From Coccinella septempunctata (taxonomy: Eukaryota > Arthropoda > Insecta > Coleoptera > Coccinellidae): a stretch of DNA of 64,000 nucleotides. Location: assembly GCF_907165205.1 (NCBI RefSeq), contig NC_058193.1, positions 19,667,521 to 19,731,520 on the forward strand, given 5' to 3'. The notes beneath the pieces are model-generated. The model searched no databases and was not told the origin of the DNA. It saw nothing but the letters and a program-made list of their open reading frames with translations. Of the stretch, positions 1 through 12,509 are shown piece after piece. A program made the position numbers and the translations under genes. Every line of letters starts with the position of its first letter. Within the stretch, counting starts at the first letter, position 1.

Positions 1-2672
1 GCAGGCTGCCAATGGATTTTCCTTTTAAACATCCGCCTTGGATACGACAATCTTTCGAGGAATTCTAACTGAGAAAATAAGTTCCTTGACGGCCGGACAT
101 TTGAGAATTTCGAATTCTTCTTCGACAGCTTTAGCCCTTATGGAAGTTAGAGGTTATTCGAATTCGCATGCGCCTATTCTAAAACTTCATCATTTCAAAT
201 TAGAAATGAAAACCTAGGAAATGTACAAGTTTTTCACGCTTTCTTCCATCAGTTAGAGAAAAAATATAAAACAACTCTCCTCCAAATATAAGTTCTTATA
301 AACTTTCGATACTATTTTTCGACGTAGAATATTATACCACTGAGCTTAATTTCGGATATCCTGAAAAAAAAATATATATTCTTTTTCAAAGTATGAAACT
401 TCCGAAACAGAATATCTTGAAACTCATTATAAAAAGGGCAATGGCCAATCGAAGAAAAAATAAAGGCAAGGAAGCAAAAAGATAAGACGCCAACTGAGAT
501 GCAGTTGATAAAGATCTATTCATTTTTCGTTGAATCAAAATAAAACATGAATATTTGTTGCTCGATTGCAAAATTTCAGAGAAGCAAACGATTCAACGAA
601 AGCTTTCCACTATACACAAATATTTTTTCATATAATCCTGGGAGATATGCCAGATAATTATTCAAAATAATAATTAATATTTGAATCGTATAATTTTTGG
701 TGAGTATTTTCGGCTAATATTCATATACTATTGCCACTTCCTCAAGCGGTACGTAGCTTGGAATCCGCTTTAGAAATCCGTTTTGTCATTAGGGTCAATG
801 TTTCGATTTACAACATAATCACAATTATTATAACTGAAGATGACATAAGAAAGTCAATAAGGTATGAATTTCGACCTTGTCAAGAATCCTCATTTTTATT
901 GGATATCTAATTGAGATACGGGTTCAGGATTTATGGTTTACGATTCCATTTATTTATTATTTTTTGATTAGATGTATCAATGAGTCACTTGATGTGTGAA
1001 ATAGGTATTATATTATGAAGGATAACGGAAAAAGAATAGTTTGAATGAAAATAACCCACTTTGAGAAATATGAGGATTATGCCTTTGCGTCCATTTGTTG
1101 ATTAGTCCGAAAATTGAACATCTAAAAAATTTGAAATAGAAGTTGACGCATTGAGTGGGACAAATCATCAGAATTCTTGTTCCCATGAGGGATGGATAAC
1201 CTTGGAGTTCACCAGTTATAACGACCTTGAAATTAAGGAAGGATATCTTATTTTCATAAATTAATTATGAGTCCCCTTCTGCCTTGAAAATATATTCTAC
1301 AGATTGGACCCTTTGGAAGTTTGATACCAATAATTTTTTTGCTTTGGTACTAAAATAATTCCAAAACGAATTTGGTAATCGAATCACATCACTCATTTCG
1401 GAATAATATCATCTGAGGGTAAAATTAATTCTTTTTTCAAAATTCCTACAATCATTCCACGATAAAAACGCAATTTCGCAAAAGAACGGTTTTTCCATAG
1501 CAACGCAGCATATTGAGAAATGTGAAGATATCCAGAAAACATAAATAACAATTTGAGGCCCCCGATATTTTCAAGTTCTTAGCTAATAAACTAAAATTTC
1601 GGTGACTTATATTCACACTCTGTACATCAAGAAGAAAATGAAAAAAAAATAGCATGTGCCAGTTACTTATAGTCCACAAAAGTGGTGCACACCATTGGAA
1701 GAAGGCAAAAAAGTCGAACTCAGCTACAAACTCAACGAAAATACTATTTTCATGAAATGGGGATATTTCCCTGAAAACGCCAAAGTTTCAAAGACGTTTC
1801 GAGTTATTTTGATAATACATCAAATATTCCAGAATATTTTTGGCTGCCTCAAACTCACACCCTGTACAACACGATGAAATTGAAAAAAAAAATCAATCTT
1901 ATGCATGTGACATACAGACCAAGAATAATGCCTTGCATGTCTGGACAATTTTACAGCGTTCAGATTTATTTTAAGTTGTATGTTGATGATGTATGTTGTG
2001 TGGATGATTCCACCAAATCAAGAAGCTCTTATTTTTCAAGAAACCACTATATCTTTTCAACCTCAAATTGAGTACCTACTAACATAATTCAAATTGGTAC
2101 TAAGCAAAATGAAATTGGGTCTTATTCAAGAAGCAAGGGACTGCATAGTTTGATTCAAGAATTAGCTCTATATATAAAAAAAAATTTGAAGGTGAAAAGG
2201 TATAATTTTATTCTGTTCATTTCCCGACAAGGAGGACGTTCCCAGTTTAGCCGCAGCTCTAACATATCAGCAGGAAGCCGCGGAGCAAATGTTACACACA
2301 GACACTCTACCATCATGAAATTGATACCAACTTTGTGTCTCAATTTGCTCTTGCTTAATACCAATGTTGAATGCGTTATTCTCAATTTGATTTTATTGAG
2401 TCTCAATTTAAGTTGAAAACATTTGTCTTTCATTGAAAGAATATCTTTTATTTCGTTCTTCGGAGAATGAAAAGAACAATTAGCACTCAATATTTTCCAA
2501 CTAGCTTATTGATCTCTGAGACTTTATGCCACAGGTAATATTCAACTTCTTATTTCTACCCCTGAATAATTGTTGAGTTTTCTACTAACATTTCTCCTCG
2601 TTCTTGTTATTACAAAGCTTTTGGAGCTTAGCTTCATATTGATTGATCGATCGGAAAAAAAAAATTACTTAC
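1..2672. other. AT-rich stretch, probably intron of the PPP1R14-like gene
   Basis: The splice donor that ends the exon at 2673 points leftwards, so this stretch should be the intron that follows it on the minus strand. I looked on the minus strand for the acidic C-terminal helix region expected of the PPP1R14 family and did not find it, so that exon probably lies beyond the left edge. Short open frames occur (for example 41 codons ending at 25 on the minus strand, acidic then basic), but none has a recognisable domain or good splice context. Confidence 0.5.
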
Positions 2673-2954
2673 CGAAGTTTCGTACAATTTCTTCAGTTCT
2701 TCGTACAGCCACATCTCTACTGCAAGTCTCTTCCTTATAAGGCTCATTTGGTGGTGTCCGTATTTGGCAGTGAGGAACTTTTCTCGTCTCTCTTTGACCT
2801 CTCCCTTGTCTTTGAAATTGACGTGTAGACCTGTTTTTGCCGGTGATCGTTCTGATCTTACGTCTGCTAGAATGCCACCTCCAGTACCTGCGCTAGAACC
2901 ATTGGTGTAGCCCCCCGTCACTCCACACTCCATTTTTGTTTTGCCTGGTCGTGT
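2673..2954 (-). CDS. Protein phosphatase 1 regulatory subunit 14 (CPI-17/PHI-1 family), core exon, partial gene
   Basis: Members of this family are small cytosolic inhibitors of protein phosphatase 1 that become potent when a conserved threonine is phosphorylated. The exon encodes 94 residues in phase 0. A Gly/Ser-rich N-terminal part is followed by the family core GLHVNFKDKG, then KERREKFLTAKYG and QMSLIRKRLAVEMWLYEEL. The Thr in LTAKYG aligns with the regulatory Thr38 of human CPI-17 (context VTVKYD). A splice acceptor (T-run then CAG) lies immediately 5' of position 2954 and a consensus donor GTAAGT lies at 2672-2667, so the exon is bounded on both sides. An internal ATG sits at 2933 (MECGV). 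The C-terminal exon is not visible, so the gene is incomplete here. The family assignment is firm. The exact orthologue (Drosophila CG17124-like) is recalled, not searched. Confidence 0.85.
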
Positions 2955-3410
2955 CTGAAAAAAAAGATGAAGTTATTGTTGAAAACTCTTGAATTTTTAA
3001 TGTTTGTATGTGTGTCCACGAAAGAAGTGGAATTGGGAAATCATCGAATGGCTATATATCGATCATATTACTTATATTAGATGCAAAATGATATTCTAAA
3101 TGTTCAGAAATGAATGATGGACTGAAAACAAATCGATTTGGATCCGACAATTAGATGATTCAAAGTTTTTATTTTACATAAATGTATTACGTCACTATCA
3201 ACTGAACATGTAGTACGGTTTTATGGAACAATCATCCCTGCCTTCCTGTTATTTTATATTCAAACTTCGGTATAAATATAGTTCGAATTCATTTTCAGGA
3301 CAGACAAGAATAATTTTCTGCCCGAAATTATAATGACTCGCTTTAATCACAAGAAGAGAGCAATTGAAAATCTAAAGAAAAAGAAAGGGTTGAGATAGAA
3401 TATGACTCAC
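2955..3410 (-). other. Intron between the two PPP1R14-like exons
   Basis: This 456-bp intron on the minus strand has donor GTGAGT at 3410-3405 and acceptor TTTCAG ending at 2955. It joins the two exons in phase 0. Nothing else was recognised inside it. Confidence 0.6.
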
Positions 3411-3458
3411 CCGAGACCAAAACCAATTGGTCGTAGTGACTTTTTTAAATTTCATCAT
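3411..3458 (-). CDS. Probable 5' coding exon of the PPP1R14-like gene
   Basis: Upstream of the core exon, a consensus donor (CGG then GTGAGT) ends an open stretch that starts with two adjacent ATG codons at 3458 and 3455. Translation gives 16 residues, MMKFKKVTTTNWFWSR. Joined to the next exon it continues in frame through TRPGKTK into MECGV, adding 23 residues before the internal ATG. The in-frame join and good splice signals suggest this exon is real. It could also be a 5' UTR exon that happens to be open, with translation starting at 2933. Exon sequence upstream of 3458 is probably UTR; no promoter was identified. Confidence 0.5.
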
Positions 3459-3499
3459 TCTGGTTCTCTCGACTACCACTGACTGAGTATTCAACAGGA

Positions 3500-6042
3500 G
3501 TTCAACAAGTTTATAGAAAAATCGATGTAGCACGTATCAAAATAACAAATCATGATAGTTAAATCAAACATGTTGCGTCATGTAGGTGTACACATGTGAT
3601 TTGCTGATTCGAGTACACCAAATCGAAAGTTATACCAGGTGTTCCAAATATGTTGGCTCTAGTAGGTAAAAATTGAAATCAATTTATCAGCTCATAATCT
3701 AGTATTATTATTGTGTTGAAAGTGAAATTAAAAGGCTGATAAATTAGGCAAACATTTCTTGAAAACATTTTACGATTAGGTTGATCAATACTCCCCACGT
3801 GATATGACTATAAACAAACTCGAATATGATGGTTAAAACTCTGGACACAGCCAAAACTATGAGAACTACACTGCCTGCTATTGGCACTGTCAAGGTCAAT
3901 TGACAAATAAGCACTATAGGCATTGGGTTCAGACCACATTAGTGCTAATGCTAATAGTTTTCATGAAAAACCAAACGTCTAGAACTGAAAGCAGCCTTTT
4001 AGGGAAATTATGAGTTTACTGGACGGCTCAGAATATACGGATGAAGGCCTTTATTTACATCAAGAAGAAGCTGTGAGGATTTCTGCAGCTGAGGCAAACT
4101 GAGGACCAATTCTTTTTGATACTGGACACAAATTCTCCTGCACCTCATCGGACAAAAATCAATTACCTCGAAACGAAACGGTAAAAATTGTTCTATCAAC
4201 ACTCTTCTTTGGCGCTTTGAAAAAAAATTCGAAACAAAAATATTGTTTTTCTTTCAAAATCATGATTTTCTCTGAACTAAATTGTGTTTCTGTGTAACAC
4301 GGTTAGAAATAAATCATCTTCATATGGAGCAGGATATTTTTATGAAATTTAATCGACCTATTCGCTTTCGTTTCAGCTAAAAAGCCTGGATGCATTCCTT
4401 TCATTAGATTCCTAGATTTCACATATTTCTTCCGTCCGTGACAAGCGATTCTATCATTTACTTTTATTGGACCAACCTGTATTTAAGTGAGGATACGTTC
4501 GAATTGTGCATTATCTATTACAAATAATTGTACAACTGAAACAGGAATTCTAATTCGATAAGAATTTTTCCAGAGAAAAATTTCGGCAGAATTATCACTG
4601 AAGCAATCGAACATCATTCCGATCTGATAAGTTCTGAATTAATGAAATACTCGTCGGCAAAATGTTTGATTTTAGAGTGGAGAAAAATTGGTATTTATAT
4701 GCTATTCCGTAGCTCATCTGTGAGTGATATTCAGTTGAGAGTTAAAAATCATTGTTATTAAATATACTGATAGGAATTAAATTTACTGTTAGGTACAAGG
4801 AAATACGTATGTAGTTCTTTGTATTCGATTGCATATTTCACATTGAATTGTTGTGGAGTAACTGGTATATCTGAGCTTCATTTTTCTTATGCTGAGCAAT
4901 TAGCACAACGTACGCAGGATTCAAATGCTGATTGCTAAACTTGTCATTCGTATTACTTGCAAAAACTGAGCTCAATTTATGAATGAATCTCAAACCAGAA
5001 AAATTATATTTTTCATTCCACTTCTAAATATTAGTGACAATTACATCGTGAAGTTTTTTAATAACTTCGATCACAAAAAATATCAGGCACTCTGTGAGTT
5101 TAAGTCTAGGCAAATTGTGTTTCTCCGCATTTTTTGCATAAAACCCAAACATTGCTGGCTGTCAAGCCCTTGTACAAACAGAAATATCTTATCACATGCT
5201 CATTTTGACCTCGGTAAATATTTGTGTTGCAGATATGTGAAATGTTAAGCGATAGTGCTAATCGAGAGATGCGTGGTTAAATTCAAATCGTGTATCAAAT
5301 AATTCTCCGATACCGGAATAGATTATCCCGCATTGGCAAAGGAAATAAACAAAAATATTGATGGGTTGAAGGTGGGAAGTGAATCCAAGTTTGAGTGAAT
5401 TCATAAAAATCAGATGAACGGATTGAAATCTTTCTACCTTCAGAACTTATACTGAATATCTGAAAAAATCTACAAATTATATCTAAGGGGTTAATAGCCA
5501 AAGTAGACCAAAGTTTTTTATTAACTCAAATTAATGTTTTCAAATGTGATATACATACATATTATTATTTAAAAAAAATTGAATTTGAAGCTCTAAATTG
5601 TTCTTGATCATGGTGGATCTTCGCCAGGTGGAAGAACAATTGTGATTGCATTTGAGTGTTTAACCTTTCCTCCCTAATTTTTCAGAAATAAAATTAACAA
5701 TGTGATAATTATTAAATATCATTTTGCGAGGCTACGATACGTACGAAATTTCAAGGTATGGTATGGTATGTTTTTTTCCTGACCTTTTGGGAAACGGAGC
5801 CTACGAATTTTGAGACAGCTGGAAATTTATGTTATTCAAATATATAAAACGGGATGTTTTCAAACGTGAGACTTTTTTGACAGAAGGTATAGTAAGTAAT
5901 TTTATCAAAAATTGTCTATACATATAAAATATTCAAGAGTGCTGAGCTACAATCCTTAGAATTCCGACAAAATTTCATTATTTCAAGTATGGGACTGTGG
6001 GAGGTGACTCCGGCATTGGAAAACCGAAACAAAACATGAACA
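3500..6042. other. No gene recognised
   Basis: AT-rich noncoding sequence upstream of the PPP1R14-like gene. Short open frames (minus strand 4008-4202, plus strand 4979-5248) have no recognisable domain and no supporting splice sites. I see no bounded repeat here. Confidence 0.5.
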
Positions 6043-6044
6043 TA

Positions 6045-6634
6045 CAGGGTTGGGATAAAGTTTGGCACCAAATTAATATATTTAAAACGGAACGGACGGT
6101 AATTTTGAAATTTATTGTCAGAAGGTGAATGGCAAGCACTTCGAACATTTAAAATGTTTTTTTTTTAAATTATTTTCAATAAATTTTTTCTACTAGTAAA
6201 AGCCCTGTATATCTTCTTTTTATAGATTTTCATAAAAAATACGTCATGAAAAGCAGAAAGAGTTATCTAATACAAAGTATTTCGTTTTATTTCTCACTAT
6301 TGATACAAATAACAACGATTTATTTATTTGAATGGATTTTTTCTCAAATGTACAAAAAGACTGAATTTCTTCTTTTTACAGATAATTTTTACATGGAACC
6401 CGATATGGACAGATCCGAAACAAGGTGCACTTTCAGAATCTGCAGAAATATACAGGGTGTCCCATTTAAATAAAAAAAGTTTTGTCATTTCCGGTTAAAC
6501 CGGAAGTATCTCATGAATGAAAATATGCTCATCAGATGCATTGTGGTCCATTACACTCAGCTGAGAAATTTCAAAAATATCGCCCGTTTTGTTTTGAAGA
6601 TATTAATTTGGTGCCAAACTTTATCCCAACCCTG
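6045..6634. mobile_element. Tc1/mariner-type MITE with 35-bp terminal inverted repeats
   Basis: The left end CAGGGTTGGGATAAAGTTTG is repeated inverted at the right end, and the match continues to about 35 bp. TA dinucleotides flank both ends (6043-6044 and 6635-6636), as expected for Tc1/mariner insertion. The 590-bp element has no transposase. A second mariner-like end, starting CAGGGTGTCCCATTT near 6453, lies inside, so it is probably a composite. Confidence 0.8.
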
Positions 6635-6636
6635 TA

Positions 6637-7056
6637 TAGCTAGGTAATGGTTATGGTTCAATACATCCGAATATAGGTACATACGGTGACTTGAAAAAAT
6701 TGTTGTATCTTGTGATTGCGTTGGAAACAGTGTGGTTTGAACAAATGATAAGTTTGAAAAATATATACAAGCAATGCGGTCCTAGTCACCACATAACGCA
6801 GAATATGTCGAAAAGTGGAACGACGGCAGTTAAAGGTTTTAACAAAAAAATTGTTATGGAGGAAAACAAACTTCTTTAAATAGTCCAGAATTTTTGTGGA
6901 ACATAGAAAGTAGTAAACTTAGAGGCGCAGTTTTGGATATTCAAAACAAAACAAGAACATCTAAAAAATTTAGCAAATAGAAATAAACAAGAAAAATGTT
7001 CTTAGAGAAGTTGGTGTTTTTGATCACTCACTATGGGCAGAAAATCCACAATATAT
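6637..7056. other. No gene recognised
   Basis: AT-rich sequence between two mobile elements. A 62-residue open frame at 6691-6879 has no recognisable feature. Confidence 0.5.
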
Positions 7057-8730
7057 CAGACGGTAGCGAACATATTCAATGTAAAGTTACTACAGGATTT
7101 TCGATAAATGTCATCGTAGAATAAGTTCCCGAAAATTAATTTTTTTATTTTCCATTTGACTTGTCCAATACATTGTAAATGTTTTAAGGCATCAATAAAT
7201 ATATAGGTAATTATCATTATTATATCAAAGTATTAAAAATAAACAACCATCAATAGGAGCCAGTTAATTGTTAATTCATGTGAAATTTTTGTTTAAAGGT
7301 GATGAAGTTCCTCTTGCCTTTAAACTTAAATTTTTTCCACTGCATAATACCCATTGGGAATTCCAAACAAGCGATACGCCCCCTGGTGTCATTTTTTTGT
7401 AAATAATAAGTGAATGCACATCGAGGGACGGAGAATATTTTGGTGTTTCAATAGGAGTTTTCCTGAAAAATATACCTTAATATGTTGAAAATATCTTCAT
7501 GTATCTCGTGACAATGGGGAAAGCTTGGTGAAGTTTTCATAATTTGTATCCTTTGAGCAAATCTTCGATTACGATTTTCTTGTGGAGATGCCAGTTTTTA
7601 CTATTTTCCACGAAGAAATGAACTTTTAGTCAATGTTTAAGGACATATGTATCTCGTCCTTATACCATGGTAAAGTTTTTGTACATTTCAAATTGGTAGA
7701 ATAGGAGGTGAATCTAACTGACCTGGATATATAATCTCAAAATCAAAGGATTTACACAAAAAACGAATTTGTTTCTCGCAGAGAGGACGTTTTTCCCCTA
7801 GTAAGTTGATATGCATATGAATTCACAAAAAATTCATTTAGAAAATCATTTCTGATCTCCAGTTCAACTTGAAATAGTTTTCTTAGCTGCAATGTTGCAA
7901 TTTTAGCCATTGTATATAATGGAGAAGGCAAGGTATCATAGTTGTGGCTCTCCATATAATAAATTTCCGAGTAAATTTCTTTCTATTATGATCGTGTAAA
8001 GAGTCAAGAAGTTCAGATTCAAAAAATATTGCTCTGTTTTATCAGCTGATTAACAACATAGTCGGAATTTTTTTTATATATACTAATACTTCATGACATC
8101 TATTGACCTAAAATTGATAATAATTAACACACTTGAATCCAGTTCCGACAACCAATCTTCAAAATTGAGAGAAACCAACAATAAACTGAGAAAAAAAGAT
8201 TTATTTGACGAAAATCTCAAAATCCCTTTCAAAAATGACAATGACTGCATTAACTTTTTATCTCGAACTGTCATCACCATGTCGCTGCAATCTACAGTTA
8301 AATTCTCAATGCATTTCCTCTTTAGGAGCATCTAATCTTCAACCTTTAGCCAAAGAAGATAACCTATATGAACTCTCCTCAAGCTACTGCATATTATGTG
8401 TCAATGTTTCATTTTTGTTCCAAAGCAAAAATAAATATATTTAAAACTGATCTCTTGTATTTTACATGCAAATAATCAGTTTGTATAAACGTCAGTTATG
8501 TTCGTCATACACGTTTATGTATTTTCGACTTCATATTTTTCGAAGCGATTCGATATTGTGATTAAATACGTAATTACTGAAACTTTCAAGTAAAACGGAC
8601 AACATAGCGCTGATTTGAAACCAAAAAATGTTTTGACAAGCGTCAAAACCACACATTTTCGTACTCTACAGAGACGAATGTGTCAAATTTCCATGGCCAA
8701 CCGAGTGCTGAAATGAAAGTGAATGGAGTA
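7057..8730. repeat. Dispersed repeat, copy 1, split by an insertion
   Basis: Two blocks (7057-7316 and 8452-8730) match, in order and orientation, one continuous block at 58019-58550. The match covers about 530 bp and is high by eye, starting at CAGACGGTAGCGAACATATT. The extra 1.1 kb in this copy is therefore an insertion. The repeat family was not recognised and no coding capacity was seen. Confidence 0.7.
7317..8451. mobile_element. 1.1-kb insertion inside the dispersed repeat, family unknown
   Basis: This segment is absent from the paralogous copy at 58 kb, which defines it as an insertion. CTCTTG occurs on both sides (7311-7316 and 8452-8457) and may be a 6-bp target duplication; the empty site reads ATCTTG. 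The right part holds overlapping open frames of about 80 residues (8093-8444, plus strand) without recognisable domains. No terminal inverted repeat or poly(A) tail was found. Confidence 0.5.
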
Positions 8731-9364
8731 TAAATTTATATAGCACCTACCTTCTCGTATTAAAAATTCATGTGTCAAATCTCAATTGTGATTTGCGACA
8801 CTAAGCAACTATCTGACCCCAGTCTTTGGATAACAAAAATGTTTATTTCCATTCCTTGTATCTATGTTCCAAGATAAATACCATTTCACTGTACCTTTTT
8901 GGCAATATTCCATACTGAACTATTGATTTAACATTCGTGACTTCATTATGCATTCGAGTCTCTCAAGGTGAAAATAGTCCGGGTGTCGTTAAAAGGAAGT
9001 AAAACTAGGATTAATTCATTTATAGGAGGGCTTTTTTGCATGAAATTGAATTAAGAGATTAACCGAATATCTGCCTACCTATCCATATAGAAATATAATA
9101 GATAAGAGGATAGAACCAAAGTAAGCAGGAAATTATTTAGTTTGTAATACTTGAATTTTTTGCTTTGAATTATTCTGCACCACATTATTTGATACCGATT
9201 TCATGTCCATATCAGATCCTGAAATGAATTTGTTCCCAAAGTTAAAAGCTTCTTATTTCACCCAGTATGTGGCACGGTCCTTTTGGAGCCACTCATTGGC
9301 TAAATCAAAATCATTTAATATCGGCAGAAACAACATTTATGTCATGTTGCGATATATCGATATA
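8731..9364. other. No gene recognised
   Basis: AT-rich sequence with no recognisable gene or bounded repeat. The open frame at 9203-9400 runs into the next inverted-repeat element and is probably fortuitous. Confidence 0.5.
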
Positions 9365-10190
9365 ACGGGTGGCCCACCCCAGACGCGGCGCACATTTTGA
9401 GGGAGTAAACGAAGATATTTTGAAAAGCTTTTCTTTTGGTGTGTGTAGGATGTCCTAAAGCATAATCTAAAATTATTGTCATATATACAGGGTGTTCGAA
9501 AACAAAGATATAGATCAAAGTTACACTTTTTTAAATGCAACACCCTATATTTGACCTCAAAAATGGAATGGCAAGCTCAAGTTATGATGAGTTTCTTCTG
9601 ATTACTTTATAGCTGAGAAGCATCCTTTACGAGATAATGGCGAAAAATAGAAAATATGAAGTTTTTTTAAATAGCAATTAATGAAGAAACTAGTGAGGCC
9701 AGCGATACAGACAGAACTCTGGAATATACAGAGTGATCATAATTAATTCTCAAACATCAACTACAAATAATCGTCGAAAACTTTCTTATTTCAAATGGCA
9801 CAACCGGTATTTCTATATCTCGTTGAACGTAAAAATTTATTTCGAAACTATCTACTATTCCTACATCTAAACCTGATAGTTTCTGAGCAATTTTCGATTT
9901 ATAATTCAAAACTAGTAAACCATTCTCTCCATTATCTCGTAAATGGTTCTTCTAAGGTATAAAGTGATCTGAAGAATATCATCATAATTTGAGCTTGCCA
10001 TTCCATTTTTGAAGTCAAATACGGAGTGTTACATTTAAAAACTTTGGTCTATATTTTGACCCTGCATAATATATGACAATAATTTTAAATTGTGCATTTG
10101 AACTCCCTTCGCACACCACAAAAAAATATTTTCAAAATATCTTTATTTACTCTCTCAAAATGAGCGCCGCGTCTGGGGTGGGCCACCTGG
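9365..10190. mobile_element. Foldback MITE of about 825 bp with arms of roughly 300 bp
   Basis: The left arm begins GGTGGCCCACCCCAGACGCG at about 9369. The right arm is its imperfect reverse complement and ends near 10187. The arms can be followed for about 300 bp (for example GGAATGGCAAGCTCAA on the left against its complement near 9990), leaving a spacer of roughly 200 bp. TATA flanks both ends. No transposase is present, so the element is non-autonomous. Confidence 0.75.
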
Positions 10191-10971
10191 TATATTTATC
10201 ACTAGTAACTCCCTGTTTGATCAGCCTTATTTGCAAAAAAGTAATGTGTCAACTCGTTTATTTTGTAGCAGCCTCGTACTCGTGAGAAAAGAGTGACAAT
10301 ATACTTGATACTTGCCAACACTTTATTACAAATGTGCAAAGATTTAGGTTTTGTGATTGATAACCGAGGTTTCGTTTATTTATCAGAAAAATATGAATAT
10401 CTACCAAGTCCTATTCCTGTGAAAAGGTACATGAAATCGGTCACACACGGAAGTTCATCGTACGCGCGTCATGTAATTTTTCAGGAAGAGATTAATGGTT
10501 GAGAACATTCAACATTTATGCCCACACTCGAACGTTGATGTTTGTCATTCTTTGTATGTTTCATGAAGCACGAATTCTTCTCTCGGCTTTATTGTACAAA
10601 TCAAATCATAAGATTCCATTTACTTCCTCTTTTTATGTATCTATATGAATAAAAGACAATCTATGGAAACTATGTAAGCACATCACATTCAAACGACTGA
10701 ACCAAATTGGATAATTCTTTTTTTGTGTTCGTTATTGTCAGGACAAGGTTTAGGCAACAGAATATGTCAGAAAAAATCGTACGGAGAAGAAAAAAGGCTT
10801 TACTTTTTCCTTCGAGCAATTATAGAGTGTTCTCCTTCTTTCTTTCAATAGGTCGATGGTTCATAACGTAACGTCATTCAGGAGTTTGACGCTAAGACAA
10901 AAAGTGATAGACTGAATTGAAAATTGAGAATATTATTCGAAAAATTTAATAAAAAAACCATAAGTACTATA
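10191..10971. other. No gene recognised
   Basis: AT-rich spacer between two inverted-repeat elements. The 69-residue open frame at 10293-10502 has no recognisable domain. Confidence 0.5.
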
Positions 10972-11922
10972 CAGGGTGTTTCCTAATTGAATGTCAATAT
11001 TTGTGGGGGTGACTTTTGGGCCCGTTTTAAGAAAAAAACTTTATATGTACATATGTCCCAAACGTCTTTCCTTTTGAGATACGGGGTGGTAAAGTTTTCA
11101 AAAATAAATCATTTATTATCAATATCTACAATACCACTTCAGATATTTTAATGAAATTTGTCATTCATGTACTATGAATCAAGTGGAATTTTTTTGAGTA
11201 TCACTTTTTTTAATATCCACCAGTGGCGTTCGTACGTAATTTGATCTACCTATTTTGGCAGACATTGAGGGCACGCCACAGATTTTTCCTGAAATAAAAA
11301 CTATTTTTGAAATTTCCATTCATTTCTTACCAAAGTTGATCACCTGACTTATTTCAATCCGTTTCACGGTTTCCGCTTAAAAAAATAAAAACTGTTTTTT
11401 TTGCATGATCGTAACAATATCATTAATACATCTAATATATAAAATTCTCGTGTCACAGTTTTCGTTGCCATACTTCTCCGAAACGGCTTGACCGATTTTG
11501 ATGAAATTTTTTGTGCTTATCCGGTATCTATGAGAATCGGCCAACATCTATTTTTCATCCCCCTAAATGTTAGGGGTAGTCCACCCCTAAATTTTTTTTT
11601 TATTTTTTAGACTAGGAAATTATTTATATGGCAAAACAACGTTTGCCGGGTCAGCTAGTACATATGATAATATCACCATGCAGAGACATATGTGGAGTTT
11701 TTTTTTTTTTATGAAACCCGTGAGTCGGACGAAAAAACTTCAAGAGATCAAATTTGCTCATGTTGAATACAGTCAGTGGCGTGCCACTGCATGTCAAAAT
11801 AATACCGCCCTGTATCTCAAAAGGTAAGACGTTTAGGACATATGTTCATATCAAGTTTTCTTCTTAAAATGGGCCCAAAAATCACCCCCATAAATATTGA
11901 CATTCAATTAGGAAACACCCTG
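10972..11922. mobile_element. Tc1/mariner-type MITE with about 125-bp inverted repeats, carrying a nested Helitron
   Basis: The left end CAGGGTGTTTCCTAATTGAA is repeated inverted at 11903-11922, and the complementarity runs about 125 bp inward (through the GGGCCC motif and the TTTTGAGATAC motif). TA flanks both sides (10970-10971 and 11923-11924). The total is 951 bp; subtracting the nested Helitron leaves about 723 bp. It has no coding capacity. Confidence 0.82.
11431..11658 (+). mobile_element. Non-autonomous Helitron, 228 bp
   Basis: It starts with TC (TCTAATATATAAAATTCTCG) directly after an A and ends with CTAG directly before a T, as Helitrons do when they insert between A and T. Just before the end, AACGTTTGCCGGGTCAG is GC-rich as in the usual 3' hairpin region. 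The 5' stretch with the CTTGACCGATTTTGATGA motif is typical of insect Helitrons from memory. No Rep/helicase is present. It interrupts the mariner-type MITE around it. Confidence 0.75.
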
Positions 11923-12058
11923 TATGTGTCTATCGCGATTCTGTTTCGCGCACTTTCTTGTGGTATTTCTCTTGAGCATTTGAATTTTACAATGTGTGCT
12001 ATCGGAAAAACTATCGAACATAGTGACTTATGGACTGTAAAGAATCGAATTTGAGTTG

Positions 12059-12509
12059 GTAGAATAATAAGAATTTTATGAAAATACTCAGAACTGCCGA
12101 TTTTCGAATTATTTTTTTCAATCTCAGGACCAGTTTGTGATTAAGGATAGCTCATAATAATAATAGATTATTGTATTATCCCCTCTAATTGAAATTATTC
12201 TAAGTATTATATCGAAAAATAATATGTAAATGTAAATTGAAACAATTGTTTCTATATACATAATTTTTATTATAGGTACTCAGAATAAACTCCCTCTAGT
12301 TTGAAAAAATCATAAACATTAATTTTACATTTACTGAGATTTTCGATTATTTACTTAGAGAAATTTTAATTAGGGGTGATAATACAATAATCTAGGATTA
12401 ATATGGGCGAGAAACGCTATCCTTAATCACAAATTGACCATGTGATTGAAAAAAAATAGTTCGAAAATCAGTAATTTCAGGTATTCTCTTAAAATTCTAA
12501 TTACTTTGG
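12059..12509. mobile_element. Foldback MITE of about 450 bp
   Basis: Two arms of about 200 bp are imperfect reverse complements. Examples are GTGATTAAGGATAGC (left) against GCTATCCTTAATCAC (right), and AGATTATTGTATTATC on the left against its complement on the right. There is no coding sequence. The ends are uncertain by a few bases and no target duplication was established. Confidence 0.65.

Noticed and set aside
1..160. Minus-strand frame ending at 25 as the missing C-terminal exon of the PPP1R14-like gene
   Set aside because: An acceptor in the needed phase 0 would lead straight into a stop (GGC TAA), and the residues do not resemble the acidic C-terminal helices of the family.
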